A DNA stretch of 64,000 nucleotides from Shinella pollutisoli (GCF_024609765.1 NZ_JANFDG010000025.1:1-64000); one strand, 5' to 3'. Positions 37,495 through 45,586 are shown, counted from the stretch's first letter. Notes: generated by a model from the letters alone, not told the origin. Translations and numbers: made by a program.

Positions 37495-38396
37495 CCACCC
37501 CCCATCTCCCCGTCCTGTCCCCGTTGATGGTCGAAGAGCAGGTGCGCGCGGCGCTTGCCGAGGATCTCGGCCGGGCGGGCGACATCACCAGTCAGGCGAC
37601 GGTCGCGCCGGGCATGACCGCGCGGGCGGAGCTGAACGTGCGCGAGGAGGGCGTCCTTGCCGGGCTCGATCTCGCACGCGCCGCCTTCCGCCTGATGGAC
37701 CCGGCGATCCGCTTCGAGGCCTTCTTCGCCGACGGCGACCGGCTTGCGTCCGGCACCGCGATCGCCCATATCGCCGGTCCGGCGCGCGCGGTGCTGTCGG
37801 CCGAGCGGGTGGCGCTCAATTTCCTGATGCACCTTTCCGGCGTCGCCACCCACACGGCGCGCTTCGCCGCCGAGATCGGCCACACGCAGGCGCGGGTCTG
37901 CTGTACCCGCAAGACCATTCCGGGCCTCAGGGCGCTGGAGAAATACGCCGTGCGCATGGGCGGCGGCTCCTCGCACCGCTACGGCCTCGACGACGCGATC
38001 CTCATCAAGGACAACCATATCGCGGTCTCCGGCGGCGTGGCGGGCGCGATCCGCGCGGCCCGCGCCTTCGCCGGCCACCTGGTCAAGGTCGAGGTGGAGG
38101 TGACGACGCTCGCCGAGCTGGAGGAGGCGCTGGAGGCCGGGCCCGACGTCGTGCTGCTCGACAACATGGGGCCGGAGCTCCTGCGCCGCGCCGTCGAGAT
38201 CAACCGCGACAGCGCCGGCCTCAACGACCGGACCTATGCGGGCGACCCGCGCCGGGCGAAGCTCGAAGCCTCGGGCAACGTCAACCTCACCACCGTCCGC
38301 GCCATCGCCGAGACGGGCGTCGACTACATCTCCACCTCCAAGATCACCATGGCCGCGCCGACGCTCGACATCGGCCTCGACGTGGTGCTGGACTGA
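37491..38396 (+). CDS. nadC: Nicotinate-nucleotide pyrophosphorylase (quinolinate phosphoribosyltransferase)
   Basis: A 301-residue enzyme that converts quinolinate and PRPP to nicotinate mononucleotide, the third de novo NAD step. Motifs include ALAEDLGRAGDITS, NFLMHLSGVATHT, CCTRKTIPGLRALEKYAV, GGGSSHRYGLDDAILIKDNH, and LDNMGPE. Near residues 240-255 there is a segment (DSAGLNDRTYAGDPRR) before KLEASGNV that looks like a 15-residue addition compared with the ordinary family loop. The ATG overlaps the parE stop codon, so nadC depends on read-through or coupling from the toxin gene. Confidence 0.95.
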   Translation: MTTPHLPVLSPLMVEEQVRAALAEDLGRAGDITSQATVAPGMTARAELNVREEGVLAGLDLARAAFRLMDPAIRFEAFFADGDRLASGTAIAHIAGPARAVLSAERVALNFLMHLSGVATHTARFAAEIGHTQARVCCTRKTIPGLRALEKYAVRMGGGSSHRYGLDDAILIKDNHIAVSGGVAGAIRAARAFAGHLVKVEVEVTTLAELEEALEAGPDVVLLDNMGPELLRRAVEINRDSAGLNDRTYAGDPRRAKLEASGNVNLTTVRAIAETGVDYISTSKITMAAPTLDIGLDVVLD

Positions 38397-38478
38397 CGAC
38401 CGGGACCGGGAAGGGGAACACCCCGGCGGGCGATGCGTTCCTGTCCGAATGAGCAATCGGCAATCGGAAGGATGCATC

Positions 38479-39000
38479 ATGTGGAAGCCATTCGCGCTCG
38501 CCGCCGCGACGGGGGCTCTTGTCCTCCTCGGCGGTCCGTCCCTCGCCCAGCAGGCCACCGACACGGCGCGGGCGGATTTCGTCGACCGGTCGGGCAAGGA
38601 GACCGGCCGCGCCCAGCTCACCGCCGGCCGCGGCGGCGTGCTGTTCGAGGTGGAGATATCCGGCCTGCCGCCGCGCAAGTGGGTGGCGCTGCACGTCCAC
38701 GAGACGGGCACCTGCGACCACGCCTCCGGCCATGAGTCGGCCGGCGGCCATTTCAACCCGGACAACAAGGAGCACGGCTTTGCCGCCGCGAACGGCCCGC
38801 ATGCCGGCGACCTGCCGAACCAGTACGTCGCCGAGGACGGCATCCTGCGCGCCCAGGTCTACTCGACGCTCGTCACCCTCGACCAGGGCGACCGCGGCAT
38901 CCGCGGCCGCGCGCTGATCGTCCATGCGAATTCGGACGACTACCGCAGCGATCCGGCCGGCGGCGCCGGCGAGCGGCTCGCCTGCGGCGTGATCCGCTGA
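38479..39000 (+). CDS. sodC: Periplasmic Cu/Zn superoxide dismutase
   Basis: A 173-residue enzyme that disproportionates superoxide in the periplasm. A signal peptide (1-23, SLA-Q) is followed by the copper ligands His72 and His74 in LHVHETG, zinc-loop histidines His91, His99, His108 with Asp111 in GPHAGD, and His149 in IVHANSDDY; Cys79 and Cys169 should form the conserved disulfide. ATG 38479 has GGAAGGA nine bases upstream. It is 82 bases after nadC, possibly with its own promoter. Compact size is standard for bacterial SodC. Confidence 0.94.
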   Translation: MWKPFALAAATGALVLLGGPSLAQQATDTARADFVDRSGKETGRAQLTAGRGGVLFEVEISGLPPRKWVALHVHETGTCDHASGHESAGGHFNPDNKEHGFAAANGPHAGDLPNQYVAEDGILRAQVYSTLVTLDQGDRGIRGRALIVHANSDDYRSDPAGGAGERLACGVIR

Positions 39001-39277
39001 CGGTGCGTCGTTCCTCCGCCTGCTCGCCGGAGGCGGAGGGGCGCCCGTGACGAAGCGGATCGTACCGGCCGTCGGCGTGTTCCTGTTCTTTAACCGGCGC
39101 GGATATACGGGTACGGAGACCCGGCCAGATAATGTTTCCAGACGGACCCTATGGGTCTCCACGGCTGCTTCGGCGTCCGGCAGGTCTGTGCCTGATCGTC
39201 CGGGCCGCCACGCCGGCGGGAGCCGGCCTCGTCCTCCGACCATCCGCGCCCGGCGGCTGCGCGCGGAGGCCTGACGC

Positions 39278-40255
39278 TCAGCGGACCCCGACCTTCAATC
39301 CCGGCGCCGGTCGTTCTTCGAGGATGCGGCGGCGGAAGCGGAAGAGCGCGGCGGGGCGCCCGCCGGTCGCCGAGGTCGAGGCGCCGGTGGGCTCGACCAG
39401 CTCCGCCCCCTCGACGAGGCGGCGGAAATTCTGCTTGTGCAGGTGCCGGCCGGAGATCGCCTCGACGGTCGACTGCAGCTCCGTCAGCGTGAATTCCGGC
39501 GCCATCAGCTCGAAGATCACCGGGCGGTACTTTATCTTGCCGCGCAGCCGCGCCATGGCGGTCGCGACGATGCGGCGGTGGTCGTGGCGCATGGCGACGC
39601 CGGGCGAGGGCAGGCCCGGCCGGGCGCGCCCGTCCTGCACCGCCTCCTCGGCCAGCCCCGCCTCGTAGAGCAGCTCGTAGCGGTCGAGCACGCGCTCCTC
39701 GTCCCAGGGAAAGTCGTCGAGGCCGAAGGCGAGGCGAAGCCGCGTGCGCCGCGCCGGCATCGGCAGGCTGCGCTCGTCGCGCGGCGGCTCGCCCGCCCAG
39801 GCGGCAAGCGCCGGCAGGATCATCTGGTCGAGCACGGCCGGCCGGCCCTGCCGCCAGTCCTCCCAGGGCAGGTAGGCGTACCAGTCGCGCCAGTGGGCGC
39901 CGGCCTCGGCCAGCCGGTCGTTGGCCTCGGCGTCCGTGCGCGTCAGCGCCAGGTAGCCGACGGAGACCATGTGCGTGCCGGCCTCGTCGGGCAGCTTCTG
40001 CCGGCCGCGGTCGCCGAACGTGTAGAGCTGCTCGATATAGCCGAGCTTCAGCGCCGTCTGCGCTTCCACGCTCGCGCGCAGGCTCGTCTCGAAGGTGCGG
40101 TGCTGGTGCGGGTCGAACGGGCCGAAGGGCAGCGCGTCGCGCGGGTTCGCCGCGTCGCCGGCGATGGCGAGGATGCACGGGCTGCGGCCGGAAATGGCGA
40201 CCACCGCCGCGTTGAGCCCGATCTCGACCGGCGGCCGCGCGCGCGTCTGCGTCAT
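39278..40255 (-). CDS. nadQ: NadQ-type Nudix-related transcriptional regulator
   Basis: A 325-residue regulator with an N-terminal Nudix-like domain and a C-terminal winged helix. In the Nudix box region (ETSLRASVEAQTALKLGYIE) the catalytic REUxEExGU pattern is not preserved, so it should bind but not hydrolyse a nucleotide. The C-terminal PVIFELMAPEFTLTELQSTV segment and KQNFRRLVEGAELVEPTG with the basic wing GGRPAALFRFRR match NrtR/NadQ proteins. Location next to nadABC and the TGCTCA-ATA-TGAGCA palindrome suggest it represses NAD synthesis. ATG overlaps the stop of the phosphatase gene. Confidence 0.82.
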   Translation of the reverse strand: MTQTRARPPVEIGLNAAVVAISGRSPCILAIAGDAANPRDALPFGPFDPHQHRTFETSLRASVEAQTALKLGYIEQLYTFGDRGRQKLPDEAGTHMVSVGYLALTRTDAEANDRLAEAGAHWRDWYAYLPWEDWRQGRPAVLDQMILPALAAWAGEPPRDERSLPMPARRTRLRLAFGLDDFPWDEERVLDRYELLYEAGLAEEAVQDGRARPGLPSPGVAMRHDHRRIVATAMARLRGKIKYRPVIFELMAPEFTLTELQSTVEAISGRHLHKQNFRRLVEGAELVEPTGASTSATGGRPAALFRFRRRILEERPAPGLKVGVR

Positions 40256-40785
40256 GGCCGGCTGTCCTCGGGCAGCGCTGGGAAGGAGAAGGGGCTGTCG
40301 CCCGCATAGTCCGCGCCCCGCCCGATCTCGCGGACGGCGGCGACGAGCCGCCCGCCGCGGCAGAGCAGCCGGTCGCCGATCTCGACGAGCCGTGCGTTCG
40401 GCGTCGCCTGCGGCGAGGCGCGGCGCAGGCGCGCGGCGAGCGCCCGCTCGTCCTGGTCCGGATGGACGGCGAGCGCGGCGATCAGCGCGGCGGCCGGCGA
40501 GCGCGAGACGCCCATCATGCAGTGGACGAGGAGGGGGGACGCGCGGTTCCAGCCCGCGGCGAAGCCGATGATGGCGGCGACGTGCTCCTCGCCGGGCGCG
40601 ACGAGGTCGCCGGTGGCGGCGAAGGCGATGTCGTTGACGCCGAGGATCAGGTGGCGGGAGGCGTCGATCACCGCCGGCCGGTGGAAATCCTGCTTCGGCG
40701 CGACGAGGCTCAGCATCTCGCGACAGCCGTGGCGCACGGCGAGCTCGGCGATCTTCTCGAGCGGCGCGACAACGATCGTGCCCAT
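40252..40785 (-). CDS. Tyrosine/dual-specificity phosphatase-like protein
   Basis: A 177-residue protein with the P-loop signature HCMMGVSRSPAA (Cys89, Arg95, Ser96) of cysteine-dependent phosphatases and an upstream conserved Asp in LGVNDIAF. Many alphaproteobacteria have this short family; substrate is unknown and may be a nucleotide or phosphoprotein. It starts two bases after the HD hydrolase stop and overlaps nadQ by four bases, so all three form one tight operon. No signal peptide. Confidence 0.82.
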   Translation of the reverse strand: MGTIVVAPLEKIAELAVRHGCREMLSLVAPKQDFHRPAVIDASRHLILGVNDIAFAATGDLVAPGEEHVAAIIGFAAGWNRASPLLVHCMMGVSRSPAAALIAALAVHPDQDERALAARLRRASPQATPNARLVEIGDRLLCRGGRLVAAVREIGRGADYAGDSPFSFPALPEDSRP

Positions 40786-40787
40786 GC

Positions 40788-41408
40788 TCACACCGCCGCG
40801 GCGAGGGCGCCGCGTTCCCGCTCGATCGCCGTGAAGCGCTCGGCGAAGCGCCTCTGCGCCTCGACGGCCGGCAGCGGTGCGATCTCGATCATCTCGCGCG
40901 TGATGCCGCGCGGCGCGCCGAAGAATTTTGTCGCCTCCGCATGCGAGAAGCCGGCAAGCTCGGTCGCCTCGAAGAAGGCGGCCACCCGGTCGGCCTTCTT
41001 GATCTTCGCCTTCAGCGCCGCGGGGGTCGCCGGCGGCAGGCCGAAGCGCAGGTGCACGGCCGTCTCCAGCCGCTTCTCCACCGTCTTGTAGCCGCCGCCG
41101 ACGACGGCCTTGAAGGGCGAGATCATGTCGCCGATCACGTATTCCGGCGCGTCGTGCAGGAGCGCCATCAGGCATTCGTCGGCATTGCAGCGGTTCTGCC
41201 GGCGGAAGATCGTCTCGACGACGAGCGAATGCTGGGCGACGGAAAAGGCGTGGTCGCCGGCCGTCTGCCCGTTCCAGCGGGCGACGCGGGCAAGGCCGTG
41301 GGCGATGTCGGAGAGCTCCACGTCGAGCGGCGAGGGGTTGAGGAGGTCGAGCCTGCGGCCGGAGAGCATGCGCTGCCAGGCGCGCGGCTCCGTCTTCGCC
41401 CCGCTCAT
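40788..41408 (-). CDS. HD-domain phosphohydrolase, YfbR-like
   Basis: A 206-residue HD protein. Metal-binding residues are visible in GDHAFSVAQHS (His53), LLHDAPEYVIGD (His85-Asp86) and KKADRVAAFFEA. This arrangement resembles YfbR-type 5'-deoxynucleotidases, which dephosphorylate deoxyribonucleoside monophosphates, but the family is broad. First gene of the minus-strand operon HD hydrolase-phosphatase-nadQ. A family 2 mosaic repeat lies just upstream. Confidence 0.83.
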   Translation of the reverse strand: MSGAKTEPRAWQRMLSGRRLDLLNPSPLDVELSDIAHGLARVARWNGQTAGDHAFSVAQHSLVVETIFRRQNRCNADECLMALLHDAPEYVIGDMISPFKAVVGGGYKTVEKRLETAVHLRFGLPPATPAALKAKIKKADRVAAFFEATELAGFSHAEATKFFGAPRGITREMIEIAPLPAVEAQRRFAERFTAIERERGALAAAV

Positions 41409-41456
41409 CGGATGCCGCGATCGCCGATGGCGATCCCTCCAATGCGCCGCGCGATA

Positions 41457-41609
41457 CCCCCCTCTGCCCTGCCGGGCATCTCCCCCTCAGGGGGGGAGAT
41501 CGGCAAGACGGAAGAACCTTGCTCCAATGGCACCGTCCAAGATGGGCTAGACGATGCCCCATCCGATCTCCCCCCCTGAGGGGGAGATGCCCGGCAGGGC
41601 AGAGGGGGG
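41457..41609. repeat. Intergenic mosaic inverted repeat, family 2 (copy 2)
   Basis: Arms 41457-41502 and 41565-41609 are inverted copies of the CCCCTCTGCCCTGCCGG unit seen at 8368-8512; the internal hairpin here is CTCCCCCTCAGGGGGGAG. The 62-base core includes AAGACGGAAGAACCTTGCTC. It lies between ygfZ and the HD hydrolase, both on the minus strand. Confidence 0.82.
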
Positions 41610-41628
41610 TGCGGCCCGTGAAGCACGC

Positions 41629-42474
41629 TCATGGCGCGGCGGCCTCGGCAGCCTCGTCCGGGAAGGTAAGGCCGGTCCAGGCGGGAAGGGCGAGCGTCAC
41701 GGGCACCTCCGCCGCCGTGACCGGCGTGCCGGCGCGCATGGCGTCGGCCGCCCGGTCGAGGCGGACGATGGCGAGGCCCGTGCTTCCGGTCACGGTGCCG
41801 AGCGCGCCGACGGGCTTGCCGCCGGCAAGGAGCTCGGTGCCGGAGGGCGGAAGCGCCGCCGCGCCGGTGACGATCACCGGCCGGCGCCGCGCCGTGCCGC
41901 GATGCTGCATGCGCGAGACCACCTCCTGCCCGACATAGCAGCCCTTGCGGAAGGAGAGGCCGGCGGAGAGGTCGAGCAGCACGTCGTGCGGGAAGGCGTC
42001 GGACAGTGCATAGTCGGCGCCCGCCTCGGGAAGGCCGGCCGAAATGCGCAGCGCGTCGTAGAGGGAAGGATCGTCCGTGCCGCCGGCACCCGGCCGGCGC
42101 GAGACGGCGATGCCGGCGGCCGCGAACCGGGCGTCGCGCGGCGCCTGCGCATCGGCCGGCTCCCAGGCGACGGCGACGCTGTCGCCGTCCACGGCGGCGA
42201 TCTCGACTGCGGCGCGCAGCTTGTAGAGCGTCAGCCGCTTGGCGAGCGCGTCGCGCTCGCCCGCGCCGGTCTCTAGGAGGAAGGCGCTTTCCCCGTCGCG
42301 GACGATCAGGAAGGCGAAGAGGATCTTGCCCTGCGGCGTCAGGAGCGCGCCGGGGCGAAGCTCCCCCTCGGGCAGGGAGGGAAGGTCCGTGGTGATCAGG
42401 CCCTGCAGGAAGGATTCGGCGTCCTTGCCGGAAAGGCGGAGAAAGGCGCGGCCGGGAAGCGTGACGGATGGCAT
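41629..42474 (-). CDS. ygfZ: Folate-binding YgfZ/GcvT-family protein
   Basis: A 281-residue protein related to the T-protein of glycine cleavage. The family signature is present as KGCYVGQEVVSRMQHRG, and the N-terminus LSGKDAESFLQGLITTDL is typical. YgfZ proteins support iron-sulfur enzyme maturation or repair using folate, including the enzyme that thiomethylates tRNA. The ATG at 42474 is the first in frame. Stands alone, with a mosaic repeat after its 3' end. Confidence 0.9.
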   Translation of the reverse strand: MPSVTLPGRAFLRLSGKDAESFLQGLITTDLPSLPEGELRPGALLTPQGKILFAFLIVRDGESAFLLETGAGERDALAKRLTLYKLRAAVEIAAVDGDSVAVAWEPADAQAPRDARFAAAGIAVSRRPGAGGTDDPSLYDALRISAGLPEAGADYALSDAFPHDVLLDLSAGLSFRKGCYVGQEVVSRMQHRGTARRRPVIVTGAAALPPSGTELLAGGKPVGALGTVTGSTGLAIVRLDRAADAMRAGTPVTAAEVPVTLALPAWTGLTFPDEAAEAAAP

Positions 42475-42543
42475 GGTTCGGTCCAGGTTGCTCGCGAGGC
42501 CCCAGAGGTAGAGCGCCCCGGCCGCTTTCGCAAGACGAGGCCG

Positions 42544-43320
42544 TCAATCGCCGGCGACGAAGAACCGCCACTGGCCGTCCGGCGTGATGCCGACGCGGTA
42601 GAAATTGTAGCTGCCGAATTCCAGCATGTCGGCGACGTCGCCGGCCGTGACGATGCGCAGCAGTTCCACCTTCTCCGGCGGCGTCAGCGCGGCGAGCGGC
42701 TTTTCGGCGAAATAGGGCCAGACATACATGTCGTCGGGCGTGCCGGCGCCGACATGGACGAAGCCGGTCGCCAGCACGTCGAGCAGGATGGCGAGGATCT
42801 CTATGCCGTCCGGATCGCCCGAAAGGCCCTTCAGCGTCTCGACCGGGCCCTCGTTCGTCTCGACGGCGGAGACCTGCGTCTCGGTCACGCCCTTGCCGAG
42901 CAGTGGGCGCAGGCGCTCGATGTCGCCCGAGGCGGCGGCCTCGATGATCAGCTCGCGCATCCGCCGCACGGGCTCCGGCGCCTTCCCGATGTCGTAGAGG
43001 ACCTCGGCCGGCTCCTCGGGCTCCTCCGGCGCGCCGTCCTCGACGACGGGCGGCGTCTCCGAGGGCTGCCCCGTCACGCTCCCGTCCCTGCGGATCAGCG
43101 GGTCGGGCATCGGCAGGCGGAGATCCTCGCCGCCGTCCTCCTCGACGGGCTCGCGCGGCTCGTCCTTCTCCGGCGTCTCGCCGGTCCGGTCCGGAAGCTG
43201 CTTCAGCTCACTGAGCGCGAAGGCCGGGCGGAGCGGCAGCGTCAGCGCCGTGGTGGAAAACAGCGCCGACAGCAGGACGATGCTGCCGAGGAACAGCCCT
43301 TTACCGCCAGACACGCGCAT
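42544..43320 (-). CDS. Exported protein of unknown function
   Basis: A 258-residue protein I do not recognise. An N-terminal hydrophobic segment (about 9-36, ending AFA) is a signal peptide or anchor, followed by an acidic Pro/Glu-rich linker (45-105) and a folded C-terminal part from about 112 (VRRMRELIIEAAASGDIERLRPLLG...). The latter, with DMYVWPYFAEKPLAALTPPEKVELL and a final GQWRFFVAGD, looks like a small periplasmic domain. The 43336-43605 gene upstream may be cotranscribed (15-base gap). Confidence 0.75.
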   Translation of the reverse strand: MRVSGGKGLFLGSIVLLSALFSTTALTLPLRPAFALSELKQLPDRTGETPEKDEPREPVEEDGGEDLRLPMPDPLIRRDGSVTGQPSETPPVVEDGAPEEPEEPAEVLYDIGKAPEPVRRMRELIIEAAASGDIERLRPLLGKGVTETQVSAVETNEGPVETLKGLSGDPDGIEILAILLDVLATGFVHVGAGTPDDMYVWPYFAEKPLAALTPPEKVELLRIVTAGDVADMLEFGSYNFYRVGITPDGQWRFFVAGD

Positions 43321-43335
43321 GTTCCGTCTTTCCAG

Positions 43336-43605
43336 CTATTGCAGGATGCGCTCGGGGGAGAACTCTCCGGCGAGCATGCGGGTGCGCAGCGATTCGAGCA
43401 TCGCCTCCGCGCCGCTTTCGCCATGGATGCGGATGGTCTCGCGCATGGCGAGCGCGATCGCCGCATCGGCGATGATCTCCGGCTCGATGCCGTCCGCCAT
43501 GCCGTCGGCCCAGGCCTCGTTCTGGTATTCCAGCGCGGCCTGCATCTTCTCATGCACGATCATCTCGTCGATATCGGTGAGAGTGGGTTCCATCGGTCGG
43601 TCCAT
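43336..43605 (-). CDS. Small conserved-looking cytosolic protein
   Basis: An 89-residue acidic helical protein (MDRPMEPTLTDIDEMIVHEK, then ALAMRETIRIHGESGAEAML and a terminal GEFSPERILQ). No membrane segment, no known motif. ATG 43605 is preferred since AAGGA lies 11 bases upstream; an earlier in-frame start at 43665 adds a peptide without a ribosome site. It precedes the exported protein gene with a 15-base spacing. Confidence 0.65.
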   Translation of the reverse strand: MDRPMEPTLTDIDEMIVHEKMQAALEYQNEAWADGMADGIEPEIIADAAIALAMRETIRIHGESGAEAMLESLRTRMLAGEFSPERILQ

Positions 43606-43695
43606 GCCGGCATCGGTCCTTACTGTACTGTTAACGACTTTAGCAGCCTTTTCCCAAAACGGCACCGGGTCCCGCGAAAAGAGGTTAATTAAACG

Positions 43696-44109
43696 CTAAT
43701 TTCCAAAGCGGGCGGTAATTTCCGCGGCGAGTGTTGCGCCTTCGGCACGGTAGCGCTCCTCGGCGACGATCGCCGGTTGCGTGCAGGCCGTGTAGATCGC
43801 CGCGAAGGACCGGTAGCCGCGGTTGAAGGCGGCCGTCAGTTTCTCCTGCCGTTTCGGCTCGTTGGCGGCTTCGAGCTCGATCAGCCTCTGCATCGAGGCG
43901 CGCCAGGCGTCCTCCGGCGACCCCGCGCAGAGGTTGCGCAGATAGTGGACGGCGCCGAGGATCTCCGAGAGCCGTTCCAGCCGCTCGTCATAGGGCGCGG
44001 GCTTCTCCTCGACCGCCGTTTCGGCCGGCTTGTCCGCCGCCTGCTGGGCGAGCGCGGGGACGCCGGGCAGCACGAGGAGGAAAAGGAGGGCGAGGCGAAT
44101 CGCTTTCAT
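43696..44109 (-). CDS. TIGR02301-like secreted protein
   Basis: A 137-residue protein with a clear signal peptide (MKAIRLALLFLLVLPGVPALA, cleaved before QQ). The mature part begins with a short disordered stretch, then RLERLSEILGAVHYLRNLC, a second Cys in AIYTACTQPA, and the closing AEITARFG. This matches a Rhizobiales-restricted family of secreted proteins of unknown function (TIGR02301 as I remember it). The two cysteines could pair in the periplasm. It overlaps the Nudix gene by four bases. Confidence 0.75.
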   Translation of the reverse strand: MKAIRLALLFLLVLPGVPALAQQAADKPAETAVEEKPAPYDERLERLSEILGAVHYLRNLCAGSPEDAWRASMQRLIELEAANEPKRQEKLTAAFNRGYRSFAAIYTACTQPAIVAEERYRAEGATLAAEITARFGN

Positions 44110-44537
44110 GCCCGTCCGTCCTTCCGGTCGTCCTCCAGGCGGCGGATGCAGTCGCGCACGCTGTCGGGCGCGGGCATCCGGTCGATCTCGACGGCCGAGT
44201 ACCAGCCGACGCCGGCCGCGTCGTCGGCGGCGACGGCCACGGCCCCGGCGTCCGCCTCCACCCGGAAGACGGACAGGAAGAAGTCCGGCCCGCCGGCGCC
44301 CTCGCCGCGCCGGCCGGGCAGGTCGTAGGTGGCGTAGAGGCGGGGATTGCGGGCGCGGATGCCGGTCTCCTCGAAGAGCTCGCGCAGCGCGGCCTCGGCC
44401 GGCGTTTCGCCCGGCTCGGCCCGGCCGCCCGGAAAGGCGTACATGTCGGCGGCCGGCGGGTTGCGCCTCAGCACGAGGAGATAGCGGCCGTCGCGTTCGA
44501 GGATGGCGGAGGAGGCGGGCTGGGCGTTGCGCGTCAT
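44106..44537 (-). CDS. Nudix hydrolase
   Basis: A 143-residue hydrolase of nucleoside diphosphate-linked compounds. The Nudix box G-RAEPG-E-TPAEAAL-RELFEETGI is a perfect match to GX5EX7REUXEEXGU (residues about 38-60), so it should be catalytic, unlike the regulator NadQ. ATG 44537 is chosen; a GTG 12 bases earlier is possible. The stop overlaps the next gene's ATG. Substrate unknown; pyrophosphatase action on ADP-ribose or oxidised nucleotides is typical. Confidence 0.87.
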   Translation of the reverse strand: MTRNAQPASSAILERDGRYLLVLRRNPPAADMYAFPGGRAEPGETPAEAALRELFEETGIRARNPRLYATYDLPGRRGEGAGGPDFFLSVFRVEADAGAVAVAADDAAGVGWYSAVEIDRMPAPDSVRDCIRRLEDDRKDGRA

Positions 44538-44594
44538 GGGTCCGTTCACTGCGGTTCGATTGACCCCTTATAGGCAAAGTGCGATGACGACGCC

Positions 44595-45395
44595 ATGTGC
44601 GGACGATTTGCCCTGATCGCCAAGAGCGACCTCTTGCGCGAATTCCTCGACGTGGCGGACCTCGACGATCCGCCGCCGCGGTACAACATCGCGCCGACCC
44701 AGCCGATCCTCGTCGTCGTGGCGGGCGAGAAGCGGGCGCCCGGCAGCAACCTGCCGGAGCGCCGGGCGATCCTGGTGCGCTGGGGCTTCCTGCCCGGCTG
44801 GGTGAAGGACCCGCGCGACTTCCCGCTCCTCATCAACGCCCGCGCCGAGACGGCGGTCGGCAAGGCCTCGTTCCGCGCCGCCATGCGCCACCGCCGCATC
44901 CTGGTGCCCGCCTCGGGCTTCTTCGAGTGGCGGCGCCCGGCGGAAAAGGGGGCGAAATCGCAGGCCTACTGGATCCGCCCGAGGCACGGCGAGATCGTCG
45001 CCTTCGCCGGCCTGATGGAGACCTGGTCCTCGCCGGACGGCTCCGAGGTCGACACCGGCGCGATCCTGACGACGGCGGCGAACGGCGACATCGCCCATAT
45101 CCACAACCGCATGCCGATCGTCGTCCGGCGCGAGGATTTCTCGCGCTGGCTCGACTGCAGGACGCAAGAGCCGCGCGACGTGGCCGATCTGATGACGCCG
45201 GTGGAGGAGGGGTTCTTCGAGGCGGTGCCGGTCTCGGACCGGGTCAACAAGGTCGCCAACATGGGACCGGAGATCCTGGAGCCGGTGGCGGAAGAAACGC
45301 CGCAGGAAATGCCAGGGGGCGCCGGGGCGCCCGACGGATCGGGGCAGGGGCCTGGTGGATCCGACGAGGGGCCAGGCCAGCTTTCGCTCTTCTGA
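44595..45395 (+). CDS. SOS response-associated (YedK/HMCES) abasic-site shielding protein
   Basis: A 266-residue SRAP protein, which forms a thiazolidine crosslink with abasic sites in single-stranded DNA. The catalytic set is complete: Cys2 directly after Met1 (MCGRF), Asn81 in INARAE, Glu111 in SGFFEW and His170 in HIHNRMP. The domain ends near 230; a Gly/Pro/Asp-rich tail follows and finishes with Q-L-S-L-F, which equals the bacterial beta-clamp binding consensus. Human HMCES likewise ends in a PCNA-binding PIP box. This suggests the protein is brought to replication forks (inference). Convergent with a mini-protein gene two bases away. Confidence 0.93.
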   Translation: MCGRFALIAKSDLLREFLDVADLDDPPPRYNIAPTQPILVVVAGEKRAPGSNLPERRAILVRWGFLPGWVKDPRDFPLLINARAETAVGKASFRAAMRHRRILVPASGFFEWRRPAEKGAKSQAYWIRPRHGEIVAFAGLMETWSSPDGSEVDTGAILTTAANGDIAHIHNRMPIVVRREDFSRWLDCRTQEPRDVADLMTPVEEGFFEAVPVSDRVNKVANMGPEILEPVAEETPQEMPGGAGAPDGSGQGPGGSDEGPGQLSLF

Positions 45396-45397
45396 GC

Positions 45398-45586
45398 TCA
45401 GTCGTCGAAGGTATGCAGCACGGCCGGACGGTCGCGCTTCTGCGCGTCCTTCTTCGCCTTCCCGGCGTCGTTCCGGCACTGCGTCGCGGCGACGACGGCG
45501 CGCAGGCCGATCGGCTTGTACTGGGCCTGCAGGTTCTCCGCGGGCGCAGCGTTCTTCGGCCTCTGTTTCGTCGTTGCGGTCGGCAT
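45398..45586 (-). CDS. Small basic protein, paralogue of the 45766-45891 protein
   Basis: A 62-residue basic protein, MPTATTKQRPKNAAPAENLQ, then YKPIGLRAVVAATQCRN, then a lysine-rich tail. Function unknown. The central Y-x-P-x-G-x-R-A-V-x-A-A motif recurs in the mini-protein 180 bases upstream. ATG 45586 follows GGAG; a GTG six bases earlier is possible. Convergent with the SRAP gene with a two-base gap. Confidence 0.65.
   Translation of the reverse strand: MPTATTKQRPKNAAPAENLQAQYKPIGLRAVVAATQCRNDAGKAKKDAQKRDRPAVLHTFDD

Noticed and set aside
39001-39277. Possible small RNA between sodC and nadQ (small hairpin GACCC-TAT-GGGTC at 39145-39157)
   Set aside because: The hairpin is only 5 bp, has no T-run and no promoter-like sequence; not enough to call.
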